From SIG607 sp045533195 (GTDB taxonomy: Bacteria; Bacillota; Clostridia; Oscillospirales; Acutalibacteraceae): DNA of 64,000 bases. Made by a program: the position numbers and the translations under genes. The notes below the pieces were generated by a model. That model was not told the DNA's origin, searched no databases, and saw only the letters and a program-made list of their open reading frames with translations. Below, in pieces: positions 33,727 through 42,533 of this stretch. How positions within the stretch are numbered: position 1 is the first letter of the stretch; every line of letters starts with the position of its first letter. The stretch is from the NCBI GenBank assembly GCA_045533195.1, contig JAZSHI010000007.1:1-64000 (forward strand). Direction: 5' to 3'.

Positions 33727-33757
33727 AAAAAAAGACACAAGCTATTGCTTGTGTCTT
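33727..33757 (-). terminator. Terminator of the 5S rRNA gene
   Basis: 12-bp perfect stem (AAAGACACAAGC and complement, loop of four) followed by about eight T residues on the minus strand, six bases after the 5S 3' end. Confidence 0.9.
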
Positions 33758-33763
33758 TTGTGT

Positions 33764-33876
<113 letters not shown>

Positions 33877-33901
33877 CTGTCTGTCGTCCTGCGACTTTGA
33901 T

Positions 33902-33930
33902 ATCTTACCACACTATAAGGCATTTGTCAA
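33902..33930 (-). promoter_or_regulatory. Dedicated promoter of the 5S rRNA gene
   Basis: Minus strand TTGACA (33925-33930), 17 bases, TAAGAT (33902-33907), about 26 bases before the mature 5' end. Confidence 0.8.
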
Positions 33931-33965
33931 GCACTTTTTTTAAAAAAAATTATTTTTTTATTTCG

Positions 33966-33994
33966 TTGACTAAATGCCTTTTTAAGTATATAAT
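33966..33994 (+). promoter_or_regulatory. Promoter of galT
   Basis: TTGACT (33966-33971), 17 bases, TATAAT (33989-33994); ribosome site GGGAGAG follows at 34020. Confidence 0.85.
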
Positions 33995-34031
33995 CTTACT
34001 GTATATAAATCAATATTCAGGGAGAGTATTT

Positions 34032-35516
34032 ATGATAAACAAACGTATCACAGAACTTGTTAATTACGGCATTAAAAAAGGTCTTTTGGAAAAGGAAGAC
34101 AAAATTTACGTAACCAACAGAATTTTAGCAAAATTAAATCTTGACTCCTTTGCCGAAAGCGAAGAAGCAAAGGAAGAAGAACTTGAAATAATTTTAAAGG
34201 ATATACTTTCCTTTGCTATCGAAAAAGGACTTTGTGAAGACAGCATTACCGAAAAAGATATTTTCGACACCGAAATAATGGCTCTACTTCTCCCACGTCC
34301 CAGCGAAGTTATAAGAAAGTTCAATAGGCTTTATGAAGAAAGTCCCCAAGCGGCAACCGACTTTTATTATAGCTTTAGTCAGGACAGCGACTACATACGC
34401 CGTTACCGTATAAAAAAGGATATGAAGTGGACTGCCGATACAAATTACGGCACACTTGATATTACCATTAACCTTTCAAAGCCCGAAAAGGACCCCAAAG
34501 CAATAGCGGCAGCAAGAAATGCAGTACAAAGCTCATACCCCCTTTGTCAGCTTTGCAGAGAAAACGAAGGGTATCTCGGAAGAATTGACCATCCTGCACG
34601 TGCGAATCACCGCATTATCCCCGTAACCATAAACGAAAGTGACTGGTATTTCCAGTATTCTCCTTACGTTTATTACAACGAGCATTGCATCGTATTTAAC
34701 AGTCAACACACTCCTATGGCTATAAATCACAATACTTTTGTAAAGCTTTTTGATTTCGTGAAGCTTTTCCCCCACTATTTTGTTGGTTCGAATGCCGACC
34801 TTCCCATTGTTGGCGGTTCTATTCTTACTCACGACCATTTCCAAGGCGGCCACTATACCTTTGCTATGGCAAAAGCCGAAATCGAAACTCCCCTTACATT
34901 TAAAGGTTTTGAAGACGTAGGCGCCGGAATAGTAAAATGGCCTATGTCGGTTATCCGTCTTTTTGGCAAGGACTGTGACAGAATTATCGCCCTTGCAGAT
35001 AAAATTCTCGCTTCTTGGAGAGGCTACACCGACGAGGCTGCATTTGTTTATTCCGAGACAGACGGAACACCTCACAACACCATAACTCCTATTGCCCGTA
35101 AAAACGGTGAAAACTTTGAGCTTGATTTGGTGCTTAGAAACAATATAACCACCAAAGAGCATCCCTTGGGTGTATATCACCCACACGCCCAGCTTCACCA
35201 CATCAAAAAAGAAAATATCGGTCTTATCGAGGTTATGGGACTTGCAGTTCTGCCTGCACGTTTAAAGAATGAAATGAAAGACCTTAAGGATGCCATTTTA
35301 AAGGGCAGTGATATAAGAAGTGATGAAGTTCTGTCAAAACACGCCGATTGGACAGATGAGCTTAAAGCAAAATACATCTTCACAAAAGATAATATTGATG
35401 AAATAATCGAAAAAGAAATCGGTGTGGTATTCTCAAAGGTTCTTGAAGATGCAGGCGTATATAAGCGCAATAAAGAAGGCAAAGCCGCATTCTTACGCTT
35501 TGCAAAGCAGGTTTAA
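34032..35516 (+). CDS. galT: UDP-glucose--hexose-1-phosphate uridylyltransferase (GalT class 2)
   Basis: 494 residues from ATG 34032. The frame is open far upstream through the 5S gene, but that part precedes the promoter. Firmicute-type GalT: LCRENEGYLGRIDHPARANHR, GGSILTHDHFQGGHY with the nucleophile-region His, and HNTITPIARK. Transfers UMP between UDP-glucose and galactose-1-phosphate in the Leloir pathway. No galK or galE next to it, so it stands alone under its own promoter. A GC-rich hairpin follows. Confidence 0.95.
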   Translation: MINKRITELVNYGIKKGLLEKEDKIYVTNRILAKLNLDSFAESEEAKEEELEIILKDILSFAIEKGLCEDSITEKDIFDTEIMALLLPRPSEVIRKFNRLYEESPQAATDFYYSFSQDSDYIRRYRIKKDMKWTADTNYGTLDITINLSKPEKDPKAIAAARNAVQSSYPLCQLCRENEGYLGRIDHPARANHRIIPVTINESDWYFQYSPYVYYNEHCIVFNSQHTPMAINHNTFVKLFDFVKLFPHYFVGSNADLPIVGGSILTHDHFQGGHYTFAMAKAEIETPLTFKGFEDVGAGIVKWPMSVIRLFGKDCDRIIALADKILASWRGYTDEAAFVYSETDGTPHNTITPIARKNGENFELDLVLRNNITTKEHPLGVYHPHAQLHHIKKENIGLIEVMGLAVLPARLKNEMKDLKDAILKGSDIRSDEVLSKHADWTDELKAKYIFTKDNIDEIIEKEIGVVFSKVLEDAGVYKRNKEGKAAFLRFAKQV

Positions 35517-35544
35517 ACCAATCAATAAAAAACAATTCGAAAGG

Positions 35545-35569
35545 GGCGCACTTCCTTATGAAGTGCGCC
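35545..35569 (+). terminator. Hairpin downstream of galT
   Basis: Perfect ten-base arms GGCGCACTTC/GAAGTGCGCC with a five-base loop; the following sequence is only moderately T-rich. Confidence 0.6.
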
Positions 35570-35617
35570 TCAGTTATATTCCGTTACTTTTATTTTATAA
35601 AGTTCACTTATTTTATA

Positions 35618-36163
35618 CTATTTTTCAAAAGTTCCCGAAAGAGTCAAATAATCCGTATTTTCTTCATACCGTATGGTAGGACGGCTTGAAGCCTCTATCT
35701 TGTTTTCGTTAAAGATTAGAGTTATTTCTATAGTATTATTAAGGCTGTCTGTTCCCGTAGCAGTAAGGGTATTTTCAATCATCTGCCCCGAAAACTCCAT
35801 TGTAATCGACGAACAGTTAACGTTACCTTCAATAAAACCTGCTTCATAAAAGGAAACAACAATACTGTCTTCCCCACTTAAATAAATTCCCGTTTCAATT
35901 TCAGGATATATTTCTTCAACAGCGCTCTCTTCAGAGGAAGAAACAGGCTGTGACTCAACAGAATTTTCATCAGGAGTAGAATTAATGGAAGAGTTTTCCG
36001 AAGAAACATAACTATTATCATCACTATATTCGGTATGGGAAGGGGTGTAGGCAAAATCCTTGCCGTAAACATTTGCCAAAACAGCGGCGCCTACAAGGGT
36101 GCCTACGGCAATGAATAAAGTAACTGCCGCCATTGCGTATATTTTTCCGTTGCCTTTTTTCAC
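35618..36163 (-). CDS. Membrane-anchored protein with Ser/Glu-rich linker, unknown function
   Basis: 181 residues. One N-terminal membrane helix (AMAAVTLFIAVGTLVGAAVLA, ~10-31), a low-complexity Ser/Glu/Asn linker (~45-85), then a beta-rich domain (~88-181; GIYLSGEDSIVVSFYEAG, GQMIENTLTATG, ITLIFNENKIEAS) resembling small lipocalin-like or DUF4923-type sandwich domains of extracellular proteins. Likely anchored outside the cell. No enzymatic motif. Stands alone between galT and an ATPase gene on the same strand. Confidence 0.65.
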   Translation of the reverse strand: MKKGNGKIYAMAAVTLFIAVGTLVGAAVLANVYGKDFAYTPSHTEYSDDNSYVSSENSSINSTPDENSVESQPVSSSEESAVEEIYPEIETGIYLSGEDSIVVSFYEAGFIEGNVNCSSITMEFSGQMIENTLTATGTDSLNNTIEITLIFNENKIEASSRPTIRYEENTDYLTLSGTFEK

Positions 36164-36219
36164 ACAAGTCCTCCCACTTAAAAATTCTACTATAAGTTTA
36201 AATCACCACTAACCAAAAG

Positions 36220-37290
36220 TCAATACAAAAGCAGTTTTTGACTCATTTTAGCAGCAAATTTTCCTAATCCTTCAAAGTCCATAGCATTTATATAAAATTT
36301 TTCAAGCTCATCGTGATTTACTTTTGCTTTTTTAAGCAGCTCTACCGCACTTAATGTAAGTTCATTTGACAGTTTATCCATAAGCTTAACGCTGCTTCTG
36401 TGTTCTCTTAACATATCTCTGTCCATAAAACGAGTGCTGTGGATTACCCTTTCCTCCCCATCAAAGCCTTTACCGCTCATAAACGCAAGAGACAATGAAG
36501 GAATGAGTATATGATCAATTTGTTCAGAGGGCAAAATATTATTTTTTACCGTTATTATTTCTATATTTTTATCAATTGCGTAGTCCCTTATAACCGACAT
36601 TATAATACCGGAAACAGTACCGAAGCTGTCTTCTATCAAAATTTTTCTATCACACAGCATATCAACTGTATCCTTTAAGAAAATTTCCCCCTCGTTAGTT
36701 ATGGCAGAAAGATACCATACCTTTTCTCTGCCCTTTTTGTAACCGTCCTTTATAAAGCGTTTGGCAAGTTTTATAGCGAAATCAAAGGTTTTATCAATAT
36801 CGGTTGCCATAAGCGAAATTTTATTTTTTCGTCTTTTCAGTTGTCCTACTGCGCCAATCACCTTTGAAGCAAGTTTATGAAGCTCTTTATTTTTATCACT
36901 TAGTTCAATAATTTTCTCCCGCTGCTCATATAATTTTTCACTATCCCAAAACACTCCTAAATCTATGGTTTCTTCACAAGCACCGGGATATTCGGGATTA
37001 AGAATATGAGGTGCGGTAGCATCAAAAAAACATATCTTTTTGCTGTCAGATACAACTGCGTCAATAGAATCGGGATCGCTGCCGCAAGGAACTAATTGTA
37101 CCTCCTCACCGCCATTAAAAAGCTCTTCCGCCATTTTTCGCATAAAGGTAGATTTTCCGGTTCCGGGGCCTCCCTTTATGAGAAACACCCTCCATCCATC
37201 CTTCAAATCATAAACAGATTTAAAACCGTTAATAAAACCGTCGGCAGAATTAGCGGTCAAAAAATATGTAGGCAAACAACTTGAAAACAT
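36220..37290 (-). CDS. P-loop ATPase of the PRK06851 type
   Basis: 356 residues. Walker A KGGPGTGKSTFM near residue 40, then FFDATAPHILNPEYPGACEE (a His/Pro-rich conserved patch), and a repeat-like second half with SFGTVSGIIM and HILIPSLSLAFM. This matches a Firmicute-specific family of uncharacterised ATPases that is common in spore formers. Soluble; no membrane segments. The role is unknown. Ribosome site GGAGAAGAG. Divergent from rnpB. Confidence 0.75.
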   Translation of the reverse strand: MFSSCLPTYFLTANSADGFINGFKSVYDLKDGWRVFLIKGGPGTGKSTFMRKMAEELFNGGEEVQLVPCGSDPDSIDAVVSDSKKICFFDATAPHILNPEYPGACEETIDLGVFWDSEKLYEQREKIIELSDKNKELHKLASKVIGAVGQLKRRKNKISLMATDIDKTFDFAIKLAKRFIKDGYKKGREKVWYLSAITNEGEIFLKDTVDMLCDRKILIEDSFGTVSGIIMSVIRDYAIDKNIEIITVKNNILPSEQIDHILIPSLSLAFMSGKGFDGEERVIHSTRFMDRDMLREHRSSVKLMDKLSNELTLSAVELLKKAKVNHDELEKFYINAMDFEGLGKFAAKMSQKLLLY

Positions 37291-37342
37291 AACTCTTCTC
37301 CTTTTTCCATTTCTAATTCTATATATGCAAAAGAAAAAGACT

Positions 37343-37371
37343 TTGACACAATAAGTTTTTTATGTTAAAAT
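37343..37371 (+). promoter_or_regulatory. Promoter of rnpB
   Basis: TTGACA (37343-37348), 17 bases, TAAAAT (37366-37371); RNA would begin at about G37378. Confidence 0.85.
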
Positions 37372-37377
37372 ACCCTT

Positions 37378-37705
37378 GCGAGTTTGCCGGACGGCTACGC
37401 ACCACAGGTGTGAGGAAAGTCCGAGCCCCACAGAGCAGGATAGCGGCTAACGGCCGCCGAGGGTGACCTTAGAGATAGTGCAACAGAGATATACCGCCAA
37501 TTTTTTGGTAAGGGTGGAAAGGCGAGGTAAGAGCTCACCGGCGATATGGAGACATATCGGCCCTGTAAACCTTATCCGGAGCAACGCTGACTACGGCTAT
37601 ACATTTGCTCGATGTGCCGTGAAAAGCGGCTTGAGGAGGTTGGCAACAGCCTCTCGAGATAGATGGTCGTCGATAACAGAACTCGGCTTATAGGCAGACT
37701 CAATT
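37378..37705 (+). ncRNA. rnpB: RNase P RNA (class A)
   Basis: Catalytic RNA that matures tRNA 5' ends. P1 pairs GAGTTTGCC at the 5' end with GGCAGACTC at the 3' end. Universal segments are visible: GAGGAAAGTCCGAGC near 37411, CACAGAGCAGG, AGAGATAGTGCAACAGAGA, GGTAAGAGCTCACC, and GATAGATGGTCGTC with ATAACAGAAC near the end. About 328 bases. Confidence 0.95.
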
Positions 37706-37707
37706 AA

Positions 37708-37738
37708 AAAACAGACTCAAAAGAGTCTGTTTTTTTAA
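37708..37738. terminator. Terminator of rnpB, also facing the convergent oxidoreductase gene
   Basis: AACAGACTC/GAGTCTGTT with AAAA loop and T7 tail. The convergent gene's stop codon (37735-37737) lies in the T-run. Confidence 0.9.
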
Positions 37739-38721
37739 TAAAACTTTATATCTGCCTGCATACGCATAGCTTCCATTATGGCGCACACGGTAAGAGAGAG
37801 GCTACACATTTCGTTATATTCATCAGCAGTTCCGATTCTGTCGGTTATATAACGGTAGAAATCCCGAGCTTCCCAGCTCATAAGCGCTTCTTTAGTCATA
37901 CTGCCAACAAGATTTTCGGTCACTCCGTCAATAGTAATGGAAACGTCATCATATTTTGAAATATGCCCAATAGTAATTTTTCCCTTATCACCTATAATTT
38001 CGCTTGGTAAATCACTCTGACAAGTTTTTGATGAAATAAGCGTAACTATATGGTCAGGGTATTTATAAATGGAAGAAACCGATGAATCGCTTCCGCTTTC
38101 AAGAAAGGCTGCCTTTGTACTTAATTTCTCGGGCAGACCGAAGAGGTCAATTGCAGGATAAACGCAATAAATTCCTAAATCCATAAGGGTGCCCGTTGCA
38201 AAATGCGGATTAAAAATATTAGGATTATTACCCAAAACATAGTCGTTATATTTGCTTGAAAGCTGACAAAACTGAAAACGGGAGCTTTGTATTCTGCCTA
38301 GTTTTCCGAAATTTTCTTTTATGATTTTTCTTGCAGGAAGATGGATAGGAATAATAGCCTCCATAAATATAACGTCGTTTTTTCTTGCGGCATCGCTTAG
38401 CTTCATAAACTGCTCTTCACTTATAACAATAGGTTTTTCTACTATTACATGTTTTTTATTTTCCACCATAAGCATAGCCTGCTGAAAATGAAGCGAATTA
38501 GGACTTGCAATATAAACGGCATCAATTTCACTATCCTTAGCCATTTGCTCTAAATCGGTAAAAATTCTAACATTTTTATTTATTTCCTTTAAAAAAGCTT
38601 CGCCACGCTCTCTGCTTCTCGAATAAACGGCTGAAAGAGTGAAGATATCGCCTAATAAATCAAGACCGCCGATAAAAGAACTGGTTATCCAGCCGGTTCC
38701 GATTGTTGCAATTTTTATCAT
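37735..38721 (-). CDS. Gfo/Idh/MocA family oxidoreductase
   Basis: 328 residues from ATG 38721 (GGGTGAT upstream; 12 bases inside a longer frame). N-terminal Rossmann fold IATIGTGWITSSFI, then AVYIASPNSLHF and EKPIVISEEQF; the EKP lysine is the family's conserved catalytic/cofactor residue. C-terminal alpha/beta domain with HFATGTLMDLGIYCVYPAI. Oxidises or reduces sugars or inositols with NAD(P). Substrate unknown. Downstream of secDF on the same strand after a hairpin. Confidence 0.9.
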   Translation of the reverse strand: MIKIATIGTGWITSSFIGGLDLLGDIFTLSAVYSRSRERGEAFLKEINKNVRIFTDLEQMAKDSEIDAVYIASPNSLHFQQAMLMVENKKHVIVEKPIVISEEQFMKLSDAARKNDVIFMEAIIPIHLPARKIIKENFGKLGRIQSSRFQFCQLSSKYNDYVLGNNPNIFNPHFATGTLMDLGIYCVYPAIDLFGLPEKLSTKAAFLESGSDSSVSSIYKYPDHIVTLISSKTCQSDLPSEIIGDKGKITIGHISKYDDVSITIDGVTENLVGSMTKEALMSWEARDFYRYITDRIGTADEYNEMCSLSLTVCAIMEAMRMQADIKFY

Positions 38722-38737
38722 TTTATCACCCATAAAT

Positions 38738-38763
38738 AAAGCCGACTGTGAAAGTCGGCTTTA
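38738..38763 (-). terminator. Terminator-like hairpin after secF
   Basis: AAAGCCGACT/AGTCGGCTTT with a five-base loop lies between the secF stop and the oxidoreductase start. The T-run is short, so some read-through is likely. Confidence 0.65.
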
Positions 38764-38771
38764 ATCTTTTA

Positions 38772-39710
38772 TTATTTTTTTGCATCCAATTTGTTTCTCC
38801 AACGAACCCACAAGGGAGTTGCAATAAAGAGAGAAGATACACAGCCCGAAACAAGACCGAATACCATCGGAATAGCAAAGGTACGAAGTGAAGTAAGACC
38901 GTAAATTTCGGACACTACAATAATTGTGATAACAGCAAGAACGGTAGTAGTTGTTGTTACTATATTTCTTGCAAATACATCGTGAAGACTCTTGTTAACC
39001 ATTTCGGCAAGGGTAAGACCTTCGCTTACCTTCTTGTTTTCACGAACAGAGTCATAAACAACTATTGTATCGTTAAGGGAGTAACCGAGAATGGTAAGAA
39101 CAACAGCAATGAAGTTCATATCTATCTGTAAACGGAAAACTATACAAGCCACAAATGCAACCACAACGTCAAATACAACGGCAACAAGTGCGGTAAGAGC
39201 AGCGGTTACACCGCCGATTTTACGGAAACGAAGTCCTACGTAAATAACAACAAGGATTGCAACCACCAAAACAGCGGTAAGGGCTTTGATGAAGAACTTA
39301 ACTGCAAGGGTAGGACTTACGGACGTAGCGCTGTAAACCTCTACGTTATTATCCTTGTATTTTTCCTGAAGAGCTTTTGAAAGAGCTTCTTGGGCATCGG
39401 TTGTTACAGCCTCGTTTTTAACAAGAGAAACTGTGATTGTATAGGTATTACCCGCAAGAGATGCGCCCTTTGTTACAACAGCATCAGCCTTTAGGTTTTC
39501 GCTAACCAAAGCTTTAACGTCTTCTACGTTAATATCAGCAACCTTGCCCTCTTCAAAGGTATAGTTATAGGTAATAACCGTACCGCCCTTGAAGTTGATG
39601 TCAAGCTTTACGCCTAAAGTAACGGCAATAATAACACCAACGAGAGCAAAAGCAGCGTATGCAATAAGAACCCACTTAAGAGGTTTGTTGAAATCTAATC
39701 TTTTAGCCAT
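38772..39710 (-). CDS. secF: Protein translocase subunit SecF
   Basis: 312 residues: first membrane helix, then the conserved GVKLDINFKGGTVI, a periplasmic-type domain (~40-130), and a five-helix bundle with ILGYSLNDTIVVYDSVRENKK and the NxS/R region. Works with SecD using the proton motive force to pull preproteins through SecYEG. Overlaps secD by eight bases. Confidence 0.96.
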   Translation of the reverse strand: MAKRLDFNKPLKWVLIAYAAFALVGVIIAVTLGVKLDINFKGGTVITYNYTFEEGKVADINVEDVKALVSENLKADAVVTKGASLAGNTYTITVSLVKNEAVTTDAQEALSKALQEKYKDNNVEVYSATSVSPTLAVKFFIKALTAVLVVAILVVIYVGLRFRKIGGVTAALTALVAVVFDVVVAFVACIVFRLQIDMNFIAVVLTILGYSLNDTIVVYDSVRENKKVSEGLTLAEMVNKSLHDVFARNIVTTTTTVLAVITIIVVSEIYGLTSLRTFAIPMVFGLVSGCVSSLFIATPLWVRWRNKLDAKK

Positions 39711-41079
39711 TTTTCAATCCTCCGTAAAGCCAGGGTTTTCTTAGGAACTTAATCTGAGAAATACTCTTAAGCATCCACTTGGAGCAAAGCACACCCATTA
39801 TGAAGTTGAAGATAACACCGATTAAAAGGGTGTAACCGAAGGAGTAAATAGAACCTGCAATAGAAGCGCCGAAGAGCCATGAGAACAGCTTGTAGAATAC
39901 AACACCGCTTGTACCGAAAGCGCCCATAAGAACTATTGCAACAATAAGAATGGTTACGTTACCGTCAACAATAGCGCTGAGGGAGTTTTTGAAGCCGTTA
40001 TTGATAGCACCGTCTATGGTTCTGCCGTTTTTAAATTCCTGACGGATTCTTTCGGCGGCGATAACGTTACAGTCAACACCCACACCGATAGAAAGAATAA
40101 TACCTGCAATACCGGGGATGGTAAGAGTAAAGCTGTCAACACCGGGGAAGTATCCCGAAATAGCGGCAATTGAGCCTGCAAGCTGACCGAGTAATGCAAC
40201 AGAGGCAATTACGCCGTGAAGCCTATAGCGAACAATCATAAGTAAGCAGATAACTCCGAAAGCAATAGCGCCTGCAATAATCATTACGTTACGAGCGTTA
40301 GCGCCGAGAGTAGCAGAAACAATTGATAACTTACTGTCATCAACGCTAAGGGCAAAGGGAAGCGCACCTGCATTAATCTTATTTGCAAGGTCAATAGCAT
40401 TTTCTGCATTTTCCATACCGGTAATAATTGCATTACCGTCGGTAATGGAAGCCTCAACAGAAGGAGCAGAAATAACTGTTTCATCCATACAAATGGCTAT
40501 CTGGCCTTTTGATGAAACAAGCTCGGCAGTAGCGGTAGCAAAAAGACCGGTTGCAGTACTGTCAAGATCAAGAGCTACAACCCAACCGTTTTCCTCGGTA
40601 AATACAGCCTCTGCCTTTTCAACGTGTTCACCGGTGAATATGATGTTGTTGGCATCATAGGTAGATGATTTACAGAAGGTAAGCTCAGCAGTTTCACCAA
40701 GTGCTGCAACAGCAGCGGCAGGATCCATAGTGCTGTCATTTGCTGCCCAAGGGAAACGAACAACTATCTGCTTGTTTTCCTTATCGGCATAAATTTCATA
40801 GTCTGTTATGTTCTGGTTAACCATTCGTGTGTCGATAATGGTTTTTGCGGCATCCATTTCCTCATCAGTAATCTGACTGTCGGGAATATTGGGAGTAAAT
40901 ACCGCTTCAACACCGCCTCGGATGTCAATGCCCCAGCGAATTTCATTAGCACCCTTAATATATACGTTACGGGTGTCGCCGTGCCAACTTTCAATTCCGA
41001 AGAATGCGGTGAATGTCAGAACAAGAATCAATAAGAAAACTACAAAAAATGTAATTTTACTTGCTCTTTTGTTCTTCAT
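39703..41079 (-). CDS. secD: Protein translocase subunit SecD
   Basis: 458 residues: N-terminal helix, WGIDIRGGVEAVF (the SecD D1 signature), extracellular P1 domain (~55-230), and C-terminal helices with GVDCNVIAAERIRQE and the ALVDGNVT-like AIVDGNVTILI. Partner of SecF in the same operon. The promoter is immediately upstream and the ribosome site is CGGAGGAC. Confidence 0.96.
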   Translation of the reverse strand: MKNKRASKITFFVVFLLILVLTFTAFFGIESWHGDTRNVYIKGANEIRWGIDIRGGVEAVFTPNIPDSQITDEEMDAAKTIIDTRMVNQNITDYEIYADKENKQIVVRFPWAANDSTMDPAAAVAALGETAELTFCKSSTYDANNIIFTGEHVEKAEAVFTEENGWVVALDLDSTATGLFATATAELVSSKGQIAICMDETVISAPSVEASITDGNAIITGMENAENAIDLANKINAGALPFALSVDDSKLSIVSATLGANARNVMIIAGAIAFGVICLLMIVRYRLHGVIASVALLGQLAGSIAAISGYFPGVDSFTLTIPGIAGIILSIGVGVDCNVIAAERIRQEFKNGRTIDGAINNGFKNSLSAIVDGNVTILIVAIVLMGAFGTSGVVFYKLFSWLFGASIAGSIYSFGYTLLIGVIFNFIMGVLCSKWMLKSISQIKFLRKPWLYGGLKNG

Positions 41080-41112
41080 TACAAGTCCTCCGTTTTTAAA
41101 ATTATTATTTTA

Positions 41113-41141
41113 ATTATACATATTCTCCTTTAAAAAGTCAA
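41113..41141 (-). promoter_or_regulatory. Promoter of secDF
   Basis: Minus strand TTGACT (41136-41141), 17 bases, TATAAT (41113-41118). Confidence 0.8.
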
Positions 41142-41148
41142 TGTATAA

Positions 41149-42426
41149 TTACTTTTCATTTATAAGCTTTTCAAGAGCAGCATATCTTACCGATACGCAA
41201 AGAACACGAGATGCCTTTTTTATTTCCTCAACAGGCGGGAAAGAAGGAGCAATACGAATATTACTGTCATTTTCATCATAGCCGTAAGGATAGGTAGCAC
41301 CAACCTTTGTAAGTATCATTCCTGCACCTGCACAAAGCTCCTCTACCCTTTTAGCACAGCCGTTCATTACGTTAAGGCTGATGAAATATCCACCCTTAGG
41401 AGTGTTCCAAGTGGCTATTTCAAGGCCGTTAAGTTCGCTTTCCAGCTCACTTAACACGCTTTCGAACTTAGGACGTAAAATACCTGCGTGTTCCTTCATA
41501 TGCTCCTTAACATCAGCAACACTCTTAAATGCTCTTGCATGGCGAAGCTGATTAAGTTTATCGGGGCCAATTGTCTGGAACATCATTCTGCTTTTAAGAA
41601 TTTCCACGTTATTGGGACTTGCAGCCTGAGCCGCAACACCTGCGCCGGGGAAGGTAATCTTAGAAGTAGAAGTGAACATAATAACCAAATCGGGATTACC
41701 TGCTTTAACACATTCATCATATATGTTAAGAAGCTCATCGCCTTCATCATATAGGTCGTGAATAGCATAAGCATTATCCCAGAAAATACGAAAATCCTTA
41801 GCAGCGGGTTTCATATTCGCAAGACGCTTTACAACCTCGTCACTATAGGTAATTCCCTCGGGGTTAGAATATTTCGGAACACACCACATACCTTTTACGG
41901 AAGAGTCCTTTATAAGCTCCTCGATTTTATCCATATCAGGTCCGTCAGCGTTATTTTGAACGGGAATCATTTTAATGCCGAAATGTTCGGTAATAGCAAA
42001 ATGACGGTCATATCCAGGAACGGGGCAGATAAATTTAATTTCTCCCTGCTTCATCCAAGGCTCACCGCCAAGACCATGAGTCATTGCCTGAGCAACAGTA
42101 TCGTACATCATATTAAGGGATGAATTACCGCCTACAATAATTTGAGAAGGAAGCAAACCTAAAATTCCTGCAAAAAGCTCTTTAAGCTCACTGAGTCCGT
42201 CAAGACCGCCGTAGTTTCTGCAATCAATTCCATCTTTATTTTTAAATCCCAAATCGTTACCTACAAGATCAAACATACGTCTGCTTAAATCCATCTGGTC
42301 TGCGCCTGGCTTACCTCTTGACATATCAAGATGAAGACCTAAAGTGGTAAGATGGGCATATTCCTTTTTAACCTTAGAAAATTCTGCCGAAAGCTCTTCC
42401 TTCGACATAGAAAGATAACTGTTCAT
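41149..42426 (-). CDS. PLP-dependent aminotransferase, aspartate aminotransferase class Ic type
   Basis: 425 residues. LDMSRGKPGADQMDLS near 30-45, YGGLDGLSELKELF, SNPEGITYS, DNAYAIHDL, and the PLP lysine in TSTSKITFPGAG near 250. This arrangement belongs to the Aminotran_MocR/AAT-Ic group, which transaminates aspartate and 2-oxoglutarate. Supplies aspartate-family amino acids. Monocistronic with its own promoter. Confidence 0.9.
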   Translation of the reverse strand: MNSYLSMSKEELSAEFSKVKKEYAHLTTLGLHLDMSRGKPGADQMDLSRRMFDLVGNDLGFKNKDGIDCRNYGGLDGLSELKELFAGILGLLPSQIIVGGNSSLNMMYDTVAQAMTHGLGGEPWMKQGEIKFICPVPGYDRHFAITEHFGIKMIPVQNNADGPDMDKIEELIKDSSVKGMWCVPKYSNPEGITYSDEVVKRLANMKPAAKDFRIFWDNAYAIHDLYDEGDELLNIYDECVKAGNPDLVIMFTSTSKITFPGAGVAAQAASPNNVEILKSRMMFQTIGPDKLNQLRHARAFKSVADVKEHMKEHAGILRPKFESVLSELESELNGLEIATWNTPKGGYFISLNVMNGCAKRVEELCAGAGMILTKVGATYPYGYDENDSNIRIAPSFPPVEEIKKASRVLCVSVRYAALEKLINEK

Positions 42427-42459
42427 AAAAAATACTTTCCTCCATTCTACAACTTTAAA

Positions 42460-42488
42460 ATTATACTATATATATGAATGTTTTTCAA
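42460..42488 (-). promoter_or_regulatory. Promoter of the aminotransferase gene
   Basis: Minus strand TTGAAA (42483-42488), 17 bases, TATAAT (42460-42465); ATGGAGGAAAG provides the ribosome site. Confidence 0.8.
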
Positions 42489-42498
42489 GTATAAAAAA

Positions 42499-42526
42499 CA
42501 AAAAACGGGTTTTCACCCGTTTTTTA
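42499..42526 (-). terminator. Terminator of the LtaS-like gene
   Basis: ACGGGT/ACCCGT stem extended by A/T pairs, loop of four, T-run of six on the minus strand, ten bases after the stop codon. Confidence 0.85.
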
Positions 42527-42533
42527 TCTTAAT

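Noticed and set aside
34533..35201. 222-residue minus-strand open frame inside galT
   Set aside because: Antisense shadow of galT; lacks a ribosome site and any domain.
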